Shown piece after piece: positions 49,197-58,143 of a stretch of 64,000 nt of DNA. The notes beneath the pieces were generated by a model, which was not told the DNA's origin, did no database searches, and worked only from the letters and a program-made list of their open reading frames with translations. The DNA is taken from assembly GCA_030524105.1 (NCBI GenBank), contig JAUNHE010000004.1, positions 81,394 to 145,393 of the forward strand. The letters are read 5' to 3'. This DNA comes from Rothia sp. (in: high G+C Gram-positive bacteria). GTDB lineage: Bacteria > Actinomycetota > Actinomycetes > Actinomycetales > Micrococcaceae. Positions within the stretch are counted from its first letter, which is position 1. Every line of letters begins with the position of its first letter. The position numbers and the translations under genes are program-made.

Positions 49197-50678
49197 TTAG
49201 CCTAGGTCTCTAGCCAGCATGTCTTCTTCGGTTTCTGCCCGAACAATGAGCTGGGCTTTTTGGCCGGTGGCGGTTGCGACAACCGGTGGGCGAGTCAGGT
49301 AGTTGTAGTTGGAGCTGAGCGAAAAGCAGTAGGCACCGGTTGCTGGTACCGCCAGAATATCACCGGCTTGTAGGTCTCGGGGTAGGTAGACGTAACGAAC
49401 CACGATATCACCGGATTCACAGTGTTTACCTACGACTCGGCAGAGCAGCTGATCTGCGCTGGGTTGCCGGTTGGCTAGTACCGCCGTATAGTCGGCCTCG
49501 TAGAGTACGGGCCGGGCATTGTCGCTCATACCGCCGTCTACCGAGACGTAGCGGCGAATACGCACCTGCTGGTTTTGGTCTTGGACGGAAACATCTTTAA
49601 TGGTTCCTACCGTGTAGAGGGTTAGGCCTGCTGGCCCGGAGATAGCCCGGCCTGGTTCAAAGGAGAGGTGCGGTATGGCCATGTTCAGTTTTGAGCAGGT
49701 TTGGGCAACTGCGGCTGCTAGCTCTTGGGCAATCTGGCTGGGGCTGCGCGGCTCCTGGCCGGGTATATAGGCGATACCGTAGCCGCCGCCCAGGTCAATT
49801 TCTGGCAGGCTTAGGCCAAAGCGTTGGTTAACCTCTTGCATGTAGGTCAGCACTGTCTGGGCTGCTTGTGCAAACCCTTGGGCCTGGAATATTTGGGAGC
49901 CAATATGGCAGTGCATGCCGCGTAGATCTATATGGGGTGATTCTAGGGCTAGGGCTAGGGCTACGGTGGCGTAGCAGTCTTGGCTGGTGAGTTTAAGGCG
50001 GGTTAGTTCTTCTGGGCTGAGTCCGGCTAGGCTGGCTGAGCCGGGTAGGAGGGATTGGCCAAATTTTTGGTCTTCGTGGGCTGTGGCAATGTAGCTGTGC
50101 GTTGCGGCGTGCACTCCCGGGGTGAGCCGTAACAGGACCGGGGCAACCTTGCCCATGTCTGCTGCCACATGAGCAATAAGTTTTATTTCTGCTACGGAAT
50201 CAGCAACGATCCTGCCTACTCCGTATTCTAGGGCCCGACGGATTTCTGCGGCGGACTTGTTGTTACCGTGCAGGGCTATGTCTTGGCCGGCGAGGCCGGC
50301 GCGAATAGCTATGGCCAGTTCTCCGCCTGAGGCGGTGTCCAGTTTAAGGCCTTGCTGGCCAACCCAGCGGGCTAGCGCTGTGCAGAGGAAGGCTTTACCG
50401 GCGTAGTAGACCGATACCTGGGCCCCGTAGCGGGCGAAGGCTTCTTCAAAGGCTTCTTTAAATTCTTGGGCCCGGGTTTTAAAGGCGGTTTGGGAGAGGA
50501 CGTATTGGGGGGTTTTAAAGTCTTGTACTAGTTGTGAGACCGGCTGGCCGTCAACGCAGAGTTGACCGGTTTTCTGGTCTCGGCTAAAGTTTTTTGGCCA
50601 GATTTTTGGGTCAAGAAGGGCTGGGTCCTCCGGTTTTTTGAGCCAGTCTGGCTGGTAGAGGTTGCTTTCTGCTGCCAT
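49197..50678 (-). CDS. lysA: Diaminopimelate decarboxylase
   Basis: A PLP enzyme that decarboxylates meso-diaminopimelate to lysine, 493 residues. The PLP-lysine is in VYYAGKAFLCTA near residues 89-100. DTASGGELA near 113, GMHCHIGSQIF near 257, GGGYGIAYIP near 297-306 and the C-terminal CESGDIVVRYVYLP and GAYCFSLSSNYN are diagnostic. Its start abuts the argS stop. Confidence 0.96.
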   Translation of the reverse strand: MAAESNLYQPDWLKKPEDPALLDPKIWPKNFSRDQKTGQLCVDGQPVSQLVQDFKTPQYVLSQTAFKTRAQEFKEAFEEAFARYGAQVSVYYAGKAFLCTALARWVGQQGLKLDTASGGELAIAIRAGLAGQDIALHGNNKSAAEIRRALEYGVGRIVADSVAEIKLIAHVAADMGKVAPVLLRLTPGVHAATHSYIATAHEDQKFGQSLLPGSASLAGLSPEELTRLKLTSQDCYATVALALALESPHIDLRGMHCHIGSQIFQAQGFAQAAQTVLTYMQEVNQRFGLSLPEIDLGGGYGIAYIPGQEPRSPSQIAQELAAAVAQTCSKLNMAIPHLSFEPGRAISGPAGLTLYTVGTIKDVSVQDQNQQVRIRRYVSVDGGMSDNARPVLYEADYTAVLANRQPSADQLLCRVVGKHCESGDIVVRYVYLPRDLQAGDILAVPATGAYCFSLSSNYNYLTRPPVVATATGQKAQLIVRAETEEDMLARDLG

Positions 50679-52340
50679 TTACATTTTCTCCGGTGCGCTA
50701 ACACCCAACAGGTCTAAACCGTTGGATAAGACTTGACCAGCTGCCCTGTTGAGCAGGAGCCTGGTGCGGTGGATATCGGTTGGTTCTTGGCCTGCCGGGG
50801 GCAGTACTCGGGAGGAACCGTACCAGCGGTGGTAGGCGCCGGCTAGGTTTTCCAGGTAGCGGGCGATGCGGTGGGGTTCTCTAAAGTTAAGGGCTGCCTC
50901 TACTGCTGCCGGGTATTGGCCTAGAACCGCTAGGAGCTCCTGGTCTAGTTCTTCGGTGAGTAGGGAGGGGTTGACCGGCTGGTCTGCTATAGCGGCTTGG
51001 CTGGCTTTACGGCTTAAGGCACAGGTGCGGGCGTGGGCATATTGCACGTAGAAGACCGGGTTTTCGTTGGATTGTTTTTGTAGGAGGTCTAGGTCTACGT
51101 CAATGTTTGAATCAACCGAGTAGCGGGTGAGGGTGTAGCGGGCAGCGTCAACGCCTACGGCTTCTACTAGATCTTCGAGGGTAACAATGGTGCCGGCTCG
51201 TTTGGACATGCGTACGGGTTTGCCGTCTTTAACGAGGTTAACCATTTGGCCGATCATGACTTCTACTCGCTGCGGGTCGTCTCCGAGGGCGGCTGCTGCT
51301 GCTTTGAGGCGGGCTACGTAGCCGTGGTGGTCTGCCCCCAGCATGTAGATGGCAATATCGGCTGGGTTTTCTGGCCGGTTTATTTTGTCTTGGAAGTAGG
51401 CAATGTCCCCGGCAATGTAGGCTGCTTTTCCGTCTGATTTGATGACGACCCGGTCTTTGTCGTCGCCGTAGTCGGTGGATTTGAGCCACCAGGCGCCATC
51501 TTTGAGGTAGAGGTTTTTGGAGCCTTTAAGTTTTTCGAGCAGGGGCTCCACCAGGCCTTGTTCAAAGAGGGAGTTCTCGTGAAAGAAGACATCAAATTCA
51601 ACTTTAAAGTTGGCTAAGGATTCTTTGATATCTGCAAACATGTATTGCACACCGGCGGCACGAAAAAGTTCTTGCGGGTCTGGGCTGCTGAGGGCCTGCG
51701 GGTGTTCCTTGAGCACACGCTGGGCTATGTCTGCAATGTATTGCCCACCGTAGCCGTCGGCCGGGCTGGGCTCGTTTTTGGCGCTGGCTAGGAGAGATTG
51801 TGCAAAGCGGTCTATTTGGGAGCCGTGATCGTTAAAGTAGTACTCACGAACAACCCGGGCCCCGCTGGCTTTAAAGATGCGGGCCAGGGAGTCTCCGACG
51901 GCTGCCCAGCGGGTGCCGCCTAGGTGGATGGGCCCGGTGGGGTTAGCAGAGACGTATTCTAGGTTGATGGTTTTACCCCGATAAAGCTGGTTGCTGCCGT
52001 AGCTTGAGCCAGCTTCTAAGATGGTTTGGGCTAGTTCTCCGGCGGCTCCGGCTTCTAGGCGGATGTTGATAAAGCCTGGGCCGGCGATCTCTACACTGCT
52101 TACCCCGGGGATTTGGCTAATTTTTTCTTGGAGGATTTGGGCAACCTGGCGGGGGGCTTGGCCTACCTTTTTTGAAATCTGCAGGGCAATGTTGCTGGCC
52201 CAGTCTCCGTGGTCACGGTTTTTAGGCCGTTCAACACGCACGACGGGTAGTTGCTCAGACTCTGCTAGGGTGAGCCTTCCCTGGTTGATGGTGTCTGCCA
52301 GTGCAGCAGAAATTGCCGCTGAGAGTTCTTCGGGAGTCAT
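50679..52340 (-). CDS. argS: Arginyl-tRNA synthetase
   Basis: A class I synthetase charging tRNA-Arg, 553 residues from ATG 52340; an upstream in-frame TTG at 52358 cannot be excluded. The HIGH-like motif is SANPTGPIHLGG near residues 128-139. KMSKS appears as RMSKRAGT near residue 375, preceded by MIGQMVNLVKDGKPV. The DALR anticodon domain is C-terminal. By coincidence or design it faces the tRNA-Arg gene across about 120 bp. Confidence 0.96.
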   Translation of the reverse strand: MTPEELSAAISAALADTINQGRLTLAESEQLPVVRVERPKNRDHGDWASNIALQISKKVGQAPRQVAQILQEKISQIPGVSSVEIAGPGFINIRLEAGAAGELAQTILEAGSSYGSNQLYRGKTINLEYVSANPTGPIHLGGTRWAAVGDSLARIFKASGARVVREYYFNDHGSQIDRFAQSLLASAKNEPSPADGYGGQYIADIAQRVLKEHPQALSSPDPQELFRAAGVQYMFADIKESLANFKVEFDVFFHENSLFEQGLVEPLLEKLKGSKNLYLKDGAWWLKSTDYGDDKDRVVIKSDGKAAYIAGDIAYFQDKINRPENPADIAIYMLGADHHGYVARLKAAAAALGDDPQRVEVMIGQMVNLVKDGKPVRMSKRAGTIVTLEDLVEAVGVDAARYTLTRYSVDSNIDVDLDLLQKQSNENPVFYVQYAHARTCALSRKASQAAIADQPVNPSLLTEELDQELLAVLGQYPAAVEAALNFREPHRIARYLENLAGAYHRWYGSSRVLPPAGQEPTDIHRTRLLLNRAAGQVLSNGLDLLGVSAPEKM

Positions 52341-52462
52341 AGGGGTTAGTTTACCCAAGTTTGCGGCGGCGATAAAACTACTGTACTGGTGGTTTTATAC
52401 TTTTGGGCAGTATCTGGTATGGTTGATGATTGCTATCGCTTGTAGTTTGCAAGTGCTGGTTT

Positions 52463-52535
52463 GCCCCTGTAGCTCAGTGGATAGAGCACCAGTTTCCGGA
52501 GCTGGGTGTCGAAGGTTCGAATCCTTTCGGGGGCA
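52463..52535 (+). tRNA. tRNA-Arg (anticodon CCG)
   Basis: A complete cloverleaf: acceptor stem 52463-52469 with 52528-52534, D arm AGCTCAGTGGATAGAGC, anticodon stem CCAGT/GCTGG-type around loop TTCCGGA (anticodon CCG), and T arm around TTCGAAT. The discriminator is A and CCA is not encoded. It marks the boundary where core gene order and base composition give way to accessory DNA, a common integration target; no integrase or duplicated 3' end is visible in this window. Confidence 0.95.
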
Positions 52536-52549
52536 CCTTCTTTAGCCTT

Positions 52550-52581
52550 ATCCCCGCAGTTTTTGCCTGCGGGGATTTTTC
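52550..52581 (+). terminator. Terminator of tRNA-Arg
   Basis: A perfect 10-bp stem, ATCCCCGCAG (52550-52559) with CTGCGGGGAT (52567-52576), is followed by TTTTTCT. It is a textbook rho-independent terminator. Confidence 0.9.
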
Positions 52582-52755
52582 TATCCGGTGCACGTAGCTT
52601 CTGGTGCTGATATAAAGAGGACCTGTGCCCTCGCAGGTAAGAGAGCTACCCATATAGGGTAGGTAATCATGAACAGGGTCATGATGCTGGCGCTTAGTGA
52701 GGCCTCTGGGCCCTGGCAATGCTAATGTTGTTGCGAATGCAGTAGAGGGAGTAAT

Positions 52756-53154
52756 GTGGATTATTCTATAGATGACAAAATTAATGAACTGAAGAATGAA
52801 ATTATAGAACTAAAAGATATAATAGTTTCACTTTCTATGTCAGTTGAGTACTCGGATTTACACCCCTATGAACGGCAACTAGCTCAAAGTATCATAGGCG
52901 GCAAGACGAGGTCTTATATTAAAATTCTTCTCGACAAGTGTGATGAAAAATTAAGCAATGGAGAGATTACGATGAGCAGGTTAATGCTTGATGAATTTCC
53001 ACTTCTTGAAAAAATTTCGAATACAAATATATCTTCAAGAGAAGATGTGATTAATATAGTTTCTATTATAGTTTCAAACAAGTCTACTGCAGAAAAACTA
53101 CTAGATTCTTATATCGCATCTGGCTATAGTAAGAGCTTGGACTCTCTTAAGTAA
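52756..53154 (+). CDS. Hypothetical protein, coiled-coil N-terminus
   Basis: A 132-residue protein I do not recognise. It is strongly AT-rich with Ile, Lys, Glu, Asn and Ser prevalent, unlike the genes to its left, which suggests transfer. Residues 5-30 form a likely amphipathic coiled coil (INELKNEIIELKDIIV). GTG 52756 has GAGGGA at proper spacing, supporting real translation. No catalytic motif or membrane segment is visible. Small immunity or toxin-associated proteins can look like this, but there is no partner evidence. Confidence 0.6.
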   Translation: MDYSIDDKINELKNEIIELKDIIVSLSMSVEYSDLHPYERQLAQSIIGGKTRSYIKILLDKCDEKLSNGEITMSRLMLDEFPLLEKISNTNISSREDVINIVSIIVSNKSTAEKLLDSYIASGYSKSLDSLK

Positions 53155-53230
53155 TCTTTGCTGCTGGTAGAGAGTATACAGTTAGAAAGTTTGCACAACG
53201 GATCGGGGTAGGGTTTACAGGCTGAGGAAA

Positions 53231-53521
53231 ATGAAAAATATATCTCTCTCCTTATGTATAGCTAGTTGGGTTCTATGGATTTTATCTGTCCTTGTAAGTT
53301 ATGCAAGCTACAGGATCTCTCTAGGGTGCTCAACAGAATCTGATTCTATCTTTGGAGACTCCAGCTGGTCTCTGCTACCAACGGGAGAAGTCTGTACCTG
53401 GAACTTGGATTCTGGTGTTAGCGCCGTCACCGGTCCTTCTTATATTACTTTGTTGGTTCCGCTTGTTCTGTCCCTTTGGAGTCTGGCAATTTATATTGAA
53501 GGCAAGAATAAAAAAATATAG
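53231..53521 (+). CDS. Small membrane protein, unknown
   Basis: A 96-residue protein with two hydrophobic segments (near residues 4-28 and 68-88) flanking a loop with two Cys (near residues 32 and 55) that might form a disulfide outside the cell. ATG 53231 has AGGCTGAGGAA upstream. There is no recognised family. Confidence 0.5.
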   Translation: MKNISLSLCIASWVLWILSVLVSYASYRISLGCSTESDSIFGDSSWSLLPTGEVCTWNLDSGVSAVTGPSYITLLVPLVLSLWSLAIYIEGKNKKI

Positions 53522-53674
53522 AATCCGCCCTAGCTTGGACTGCTTTTTATCTTATAGGGTTCCAAGAGCGCTTGCTTCACTTATTAGCTCTCGGGCCATA
53601 TCCACGGCTCTGCCATGCTTGTCTTGTGGTTCTGTATCATTTTAATGAGGAAACAGCAGATTTGAAGGAGTCAC

Positions 53675-54516
53675 ATGCGTATTGCCGTAACCGGTGCAAC
53701 CGGTTTTTTGGGTGGGCTCGTAGCTCGTACCTTAGCTGATCAGGCAGTCCCGCTTACCCTGCTTGTCCGCTCGGCAGCCCGGGCACCGCAACTACCCAAC
53801 ACTCAGGTAGTAGAAACTGCAGGCTATGCCGACCTTGGAGCTAATACTGCCGCCCTGCATGGGGCCTCCGTAGTTTTTATGGTGTCAGCCGCTGAAAGTG
53901 CCGACCGTCTCCAAGAGCACAAGACCTTTGTTGATGCAGCTACTGCTGCCGGAGTTAAGCATCTGGTCTACCTGTCCTTTCAGAACGCCCCCCCCCCGAT
54001 GCGACCTTTACCCTGGCCCGCACCCACTGGCACACAGAGCAGTATATTCGCGACTCAGGCATGGAGTTCACCTTTCTGCGTGACAGCTTCTACCAGGACT
54101 TTTTGGCCGATTTGGCCGGTGAGGACGGCCTGATTCGTGGCCCCGCTGGGCAAGGACGCGTCGCGGCAATTACCCGCGCCGACGCAGCTGCCGTCGCCTC
54201 CCAGGTGCTCCTCGATGCGGAGGCCCACCGGGGCAAAACCTACACCCTTACCGGGCCGCAGGCGTTGAGCATGGACGAGGTCGCCCATATTGTGAGCGAG
54301 AAAACCGGTAGAAGTATCAGCTTTCACCATGAAACCTTGGAGGAAGCCTACGCCTCCCGCACAGTCTTGGATGTTCCCGACTGGCAGCGGGAAGCCTGGG
54401 TATCAACCTACACCGCGATTGCCGCGGGGGAACTAGCGCAGGTGAGCACCAGCGTCCTAGATATCACCGGTCAGGAGCCGATGACTTTTAGTGCCTTTGT
54501 GCAAAAGAGCCTCTGA
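53675..54516 (+). pseudogene. NAD(P)-binding NmrA/SDR-type oxidoreductase, frameshifted in a poly-C tract
   Basis: The N-terminal half (IAVTGATGFLGGLVARTL near residues 3-20, VKHLVYLSFQNA) and the C-terminal half (FTFLRDSFYQDFL, then TYTLTGPQALSMDEVAHIV) together make one NmrA-like atypical SDR of about 280 residues. They are in different frames. The switch occurs at a run of ten C at 53988-53997: with eight or eleven C the frame would continue as PP-DATFTLARTHW into the downstream half. AAGGAG precedes ATG 53675. It may be a recent mutation, a sequencing error or a slippable switch. Confidence 0.75.
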
Positions 54517-54529
54517 CCCCACCGCAATA

Positions 54530-54573
54530 GTGTGTAGCAGCCTGGCATAATGGCCGGCCAGGCTGCTACACAC
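54530..54573. terminator. 17-bp perfect hairpin after the NmrA-type gene
   Basis: GTGTGTAGCAGCCTGGC (54530-54546) pairs perfectly with 54557-54573 around a 10-base loop. The trailing T-run is poor (ATCTGT), so termination is likely but not certain. It lies 13 bases after the stop. Confidence 0.6.
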
Positions 54574-54747
54574 ATCTGTAAAACTAGATTAAGTGGCTAT
54601 CTACTGTGCGAATCGGCAGTTGTGCTTGACCCACAACATGAACCCCCGTTAACCTCAACATAAGAGTTTCCCCCAAATCTACGATATACATTGTGTAAGA
54701 TACATTACATACATAAATGCTTGTGAGAAAAGACTTGAAGGTGAAAT

Positions 54748-55065
54748 ATGAGGATTCTTTCGGCTCTGGCTTCGTTAGTATGTTTAGTCTCTGGATGTGT
54801 ACTATGGCTAGTTGGATTCCAGACTGCAGGAGCAGCCCTAGCTGTTTCGAGCGCGGTCTTAATTTTAGTTTTTTCAGTTGTACGCCCCTCATCGGAGGGA
54901 ACTAACCCAGATAAGTTGGAGAGAAGACTTGACTGGGGGCTTGTTGTCGCAGGCCTAGTGGGATATGCCGTTACAAGAGATCTATTCTTTTTGGTCTCAG
55001 TAGGTGTATTTGTAGTAACAAGCCCCGGAATTATGGAGACTTTGAAGGGACGACGGGCTGATTAG
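54748..55065 (+). CDS. Small membrane protein, unknown
   Basis: A 105-residue protein with an N-terminal hydrophobic pair (about residues 4-45), a polar linker with RRLDWG and a further hydrophobic segment (about residues 66-92). ATG 54748 follows GAAGGTGA at good spacing. A short inverted repeat follows at about 55075-55102. There is no family I recognise. Confidence 0.55.
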   Translation: MRILSALASLVCLVSGCVLWLVGFQTAGAALAVSSAVLILVFSVVRPSSEGTNPDKLERRLDWGLVVAGLVGYAVTRDLFFLVSVGVFVVTSPGIMETLKGRRAD

Positions 55066-55319
55066 CAGATCAGATGGTTACTGGAGAGGACAGTAACTAC
55101 CTGATTAAGTTCATTTCGTATCTGGGACATACTGGGGTAAATGCACCTGGGACGTCCCCTAGCATAGTTAGCTAAAGACCATGAGTTTGGAGAACGTCTT
55201 TACAGGGCACTGGCTACCCCAAAAGCCCCTGTGGGCTTGACCGCAAGAACGGCGGCTACAAACGCCAGACCAGGGCGTGCGCGCTCGAACACGCCTACAT
55301 CGAAACCAACCCACTAGCC

Positions 55320-55346
55320 ATGCTCCCCGCCTAGTTGGGGATGGGC
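55320..55346 (-). repeat. Isolated relic CRISPR repeat, inverted relative to the array
   Basis: Reading the minus strand, this 27-base stretch differs from the array's 28-base repeat at a few positions (CCC-AACTAGG in place of CCG-ACTACG). It matches the drifted repeats of the 59.2-60.1 kb relic blocks. It heads the inverted duplication that continues into the truncated gene at 55347. Confidence 0.65.
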
Positions 55347-55525
55347 TAGAGGTACAGGACCTAAAGGTTAGACAGAGGTCCTACCAAAAACTTACTTCTT
55401 AGGAGCCCAGTGTGGGGGGTGATCTACTTTCTCGTCCTAGTCTTGGGACCCTGGTGCCTCAATTTAGCTCTTTTGATTTACAGCATTATCGGTCTCTGCA
55501 CTGTAGGGTGCAAACCCCGGCAGTC
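55347..55525 (+). pseudogene. Truncated inverted copy of the 59263-59619 membrane gene
   Basis: The leader (ACAGGACCTAAAGGTTAG, ACTTACTTCTTAGGAG) matches the upstream region of the minus-strand gene at 59619 almost base for base. It then jumps from the ribosome site directly to mid-gene coding: in frame it reads VGVIYFLVLVLGPWCLNL, then a YSIIGLC-type end. About 40 N-terminal codons are missing, and the rest ends near 55525 in unrelated sequence. The flanks 55066-55319 and 55526-55794 contain no supported gene. Confidence 0.7.
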
Positions 55526-55794
55526 AGCGAGTTTTTCTCTACTCAGAAACCAAGCAAAAACCAAAACTTAATGAGGTTTATTCAAAAGGTTTCGCAGGCT
55601 CGCGCTTGCTGCTCATCCAGTGATTTTTTTAATATTCGAGCGATAATAATATTTTACCAAAGCAACTATGAGCGCTGAAAAAATAGTGCATAAATTGCTG
55701 ATTCAAAAAATGCTAATAAACACCACTATCTATTAAAATTCCATAGAATACAAAAAGAAACGTTATAGAAAATGAGGAGATGAACAATAATAAG

Positions 55795-56010
55795 CTATCT
55801 GATAGTAGTAGAGGTATATCCATTTTTTCTAAAGATTATTCCAAGGAAATGCAGGCAGAGATAGAGAGAAGTTGAAAGTATCGGGATCACTAGAACCCAT
55901 CCCTCTAAATGGTTCCCTGAGAGGTAAATTTTGACAACCTCCTTGAGGGATCCTATGGAAAGTGATGCTAATGAAAGTACTGAAAATGTGTGTACAGAAA
56001 ATTTCTTCAA
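55795..56010 (-). CDS. Small membrane protein, unknown
   Basis: A 71-residue AT-rich reading frame with an N-terminal hydrophobic stretch and a second one (WVLVIPILSTSLYLCLHFLG). It starts at TTG 56010 with AAGGAG about 10 bases upstream, which is the main support. There is no homologue I recognise. Confidence 0.4.
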   Translation of the reverse strand: MKKFSVHTFSVLSLASLSIGSLKEVVKIYLSGNHLEGWVLVIPILSTSLYLCLHFLGIIFRKNGYTSTTIR

Positions 56011-56126
56011 TTCGAATTATCTCCTTGGCAGATAAGTGTACATCTTAGTAGTGTATGTTTTATATCCTGTTAGCGCTGAAGAATTTACTAGATATTTATA
56101 AGTGTATACGCGAGAAGGTTCTAAAG

Positions 56127-56699
56127 ATGTTGAGAAATACCGCTAAAGGAATGATGGCTATCGTGCTGTGCGGCGGAGTGCTTGTAGCCGGAGGGGCTCC
56201 TGCTGGTACACTTGCCGCAGGGAACAACGCAGTTTATGCAGCTTCTCTTGCCGACACCAGTAACCTAATCTATCTTTCTGAATCAGAGCTTGAAGAAATT
56301 GGGCTGACGAACGCCTTTTCATCAGCACTCCTTAAAAATCCTGTGAACGAAAGCAGGACTCAGCTTCGCGCTTTGCCGATTTGGGCAGCTGCTGCAATCG
56401 TTGGATGTACTGGCAGCCTTGCATTAGGTGAAGGAAAAGATCAAGTCAAAAACGCCTTCAAAGAGGGAAGAATGGAAAATCCCTTGATTCCTACTGGGTT
56501 TGAATTTATATTCAGCCTAATCTTAATCTTTCATAGTATTTTATTTTTTGCAGCGCTGTATGTAATTGGAGTTAATAAGATTTGGGATATAAAGAGAAAA
56601 TTTACTCTTCTATTCCTATCACTCATAGTTCCTATTCTAGGTCCCGCAGTATCTATATATCTAGCATCACCGAAATTAAATAGAATGCATATTAAATAG
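56127..56699 (+). CDS. Secreted/membrane protein with signal peptide and PLDc_N-like C-terminus
   Basis: A 190-residue protein from ATG 56127 (GAGAAGG 8 bases upstream; a longer in-frame start at 56055 is less likely). Residues 1-35 look like a signal peptide (GMMAIVLCGGVLVAGG, then AGTLA). A soluble segment of about 60 residues follows, then WAAAAIVGCTGSLALGEG. The last 65 residues hold two membrane helices around a WDIKRK turn and VPILGPAVSIYL, resembling the phospholipase D N-terminal membrane domain (PLDc_N). A surface or bacteriocin-related role is possible but unproven. Confidence 0.55.
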   Translation: MLRNTAKGMMAIVLCGGVLVAGGAPAGTLAAGNNAVYAASLADTSNLIYLSESELEEIGLTNAFSSALLKNPVNESRTQLRALPIWAAAAIVGCTGSLALGEGKDQVKNAFKEGRMENPLIPTGFEFIFSLILIFHSILFFAALYVIGVNKIWDIKRKFTLLFLSLIVPILGPAVSIYLASPKLNRMHIK

Positions 56700-56715
56700 A
56701 TTCTTATCATGTCAC

Positions 56716-56764
56716 GGCGGGGAAAAGCTTTGAGTGTAGTGCACACTCAAAGCTTTTCCCCGCC
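56716..56764. terminator. 22-bp perfect hairpin after the 56127 gene
   Basis: GGCGGGGAAAAGCTTTGAGT plus GT (56716-56737) pairs perfectly with 56743-56764 around a 5-base loop. It lies 16 bases after the stop codon. The absence of a T-run makes it an unusual terminator; it could equally be a MITE-like or protein-binding palindrome next to the transposase relic. Confidence 0.6.
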
Positions 56765-56952
56765 ATAGTTAAGTATAAAGATGGATAAGGTTAATTGATC
56801 TTTAGGCAGAACTACTCGAAAGAGTGAGTAGCCTTGTGGGAGCTATGATGTCCCCATCTGGTTCGTGAGGCGGGGCATGGTATTCGTCGGATTATCAGAT
56901 ATGACACAAGCTAACTACTTCACCGATCTCTGAGTAAACTTCAACGCAATTA

Positions 56953-57350
56953 TTACCTTGCTCGGTTGTACCAAGTACTGTACAGCACCAAGAGGGAAGC
57001 TAACAACGCCCAGTGTGGACCGAGCGGCCGAGGGAAGCCCGTATGTAAAACCCGCCAGGTCTTCACCTGCGTAATCACTCGCTCAACCACCGCCCGCCGT
57101 GAATTAAGGAACCTATTGACCAGCTTCACATCAGAGCAAGTCCTGCGGGTTTTATAACATCCTCTGGGGGTAGCCAACCCCAACCCGATATAGCCCTTAT
57201 CAGCCAAGGTTGATGAATCAAGCAATTGATTCAACCCATGATATTTGAAAGCATAGGCATCATGTTTAGCCCAGCTGATGTGGGTGGTGAGGGCTTTCAG
57301 TAGCGTGGTGTATTGCTTGGCTGTTAGCGGCGGTTGTAGGCTGGTGTAGC
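56953..57350 (-). pseudogene. Internally deleted IS5-group transposase remnant
   Basis: On the minus strand an N-terminal LTAKQYTTLLKAL segment (helix-turn-helix-like) runs straight into the DDE-domain end: HDAYAFKYHGLNQLL, ADKGYIGLGLATP, and the RRAVVERVITQVKTWRVL block. The middle of the catalytic domain is missing, so it cannot be active. The piece resembles DDE_Tnp_4/IS5-type transposases of actinobacteria. The exact left edge of the relic is not clear; terminal inverted repeats were not found. Confidence 0.65.
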
Positions 57351-57511
57351 AGCGGTTCTTCCTGGTGTGGTTTGAGATATTTGTGATGATTTATCCTAAA
57401 GATTGCCACCTGGTGGGGCCGTTGTTTTGTTGGCGGGGTGTGGGACTTTTGAATAAGCCTCAATGTAAATAAAACAACAGGAAATATTGTTACGGTGACT
57501 AAGGGGTAAGA

Positions 57512-57730
57512 ATGAATATAGAGTATGATATAGAAGTTGATGCAGCTTATATATCTCTGGCAAATATAGAACCTGGAGATGTTTACTATAGCTCAAATTC
57601 AGTACAACCTAAAGAATCTCCAGGTCAGATAAACCTTGATTTCGACAGTTCCGGAAGACTTCTTGGGATTGAGGTATTAAGCGCCAGTTTAACACTCCAT
57701 CGAGAATTGCTTTCACAATACTCAAAATAA
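57512..57730 (+). CDS. DUF2283 family protein
   Basis: A 72-residue protein with YDIEVDAAYISLANIE near residues 5-20, then INLDFDSSGRLLGIEVL near residues 40-56, matching DUF2283. Family members are short, widespread and of unknown function, sometimes linked with toxin-antitoxin-like loci. AAGGGG precedes ATG 57512. Base composition is AT-rich like the neighbouring accessory genes. Confidence 0.75.
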   Translation: MNIEYDIEVDAAYISLANIEPGDVYYSSNSVQPKESPGQINLDFDSSGRLLGIEVLSASLTLHRELLSQYSK

Positions 57731-57740
57731 ATCAGAGGTG

Positions 57741-58137
57741 TTTCACAGCGCACATCACAGATACCCAGCGCATCTTCTACTACTCAGAAACCAAAACCGA
57801 CCCCCTGTTCAAGACCCTACGAGCAGACCTACACCGGTATGAGTTTTACCAACCCAGCCGCACTTTCTGCCGGGCACTGGTTATCGACATCGACCACATC
57901 TTCGCCTCTAGCTACGTCTTTGATTTACCCCGCGATATCTGGCCTCACGCTGTGGTTTTTACCTTCCAGGGTGTACAAGCTTTCTGGCTGATTGAGGGAC
58001 TGCCCTTGGGTACAAACGCGCACCCCAAACCTATCCGGTTCACTCAGGATGTAGCTGAGCTTCTACGTCCTGTTATGATCTCTATAAATAACAAAAAGGT
58101 CATTACCTCGTACCCAACAACTAACCATAGGTACTAA
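57741..58137 (+). pseudogene. N-terminal fragment of a plasmid replication initiator (Rep/primase-like)
   Basis: Reads AHITDTQRIFYYSETKTDP, LRADLHRYEFYQPSRTF, then VIDIDHIFASSYVFDLP and VQAFWLIEGLPLGTNAHPKP. This matches the N-terminal half of an actinobacterial plasmid Rep with a primase-type core containing IDIDH. It lacks a start codon in frame and ends at a frameshift near 58072 (a T appears lost in GTT-ATGATCTC), after which it is nonsense up to 58137. Related fragments sit at 58433-59150 and 60066-60314. Confidence 0.65.
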
Positions 58138-58143
58138 ATTAAC

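Noticed and set aside
53522..53674. Possible tail of a divergent regulator (minus strand) upstream of the NmrA-type gene
   Set aside because: Only about 29 residues are open, no start and no recognised domain, so it is not reported as a gene.
55140..55319. GC-rich frame reading GTGYPKSPCGLDRKNGG, which might be rep or transposase debris
   Set aside because: It has no start and no family match I can defend, so it is left unassigned.
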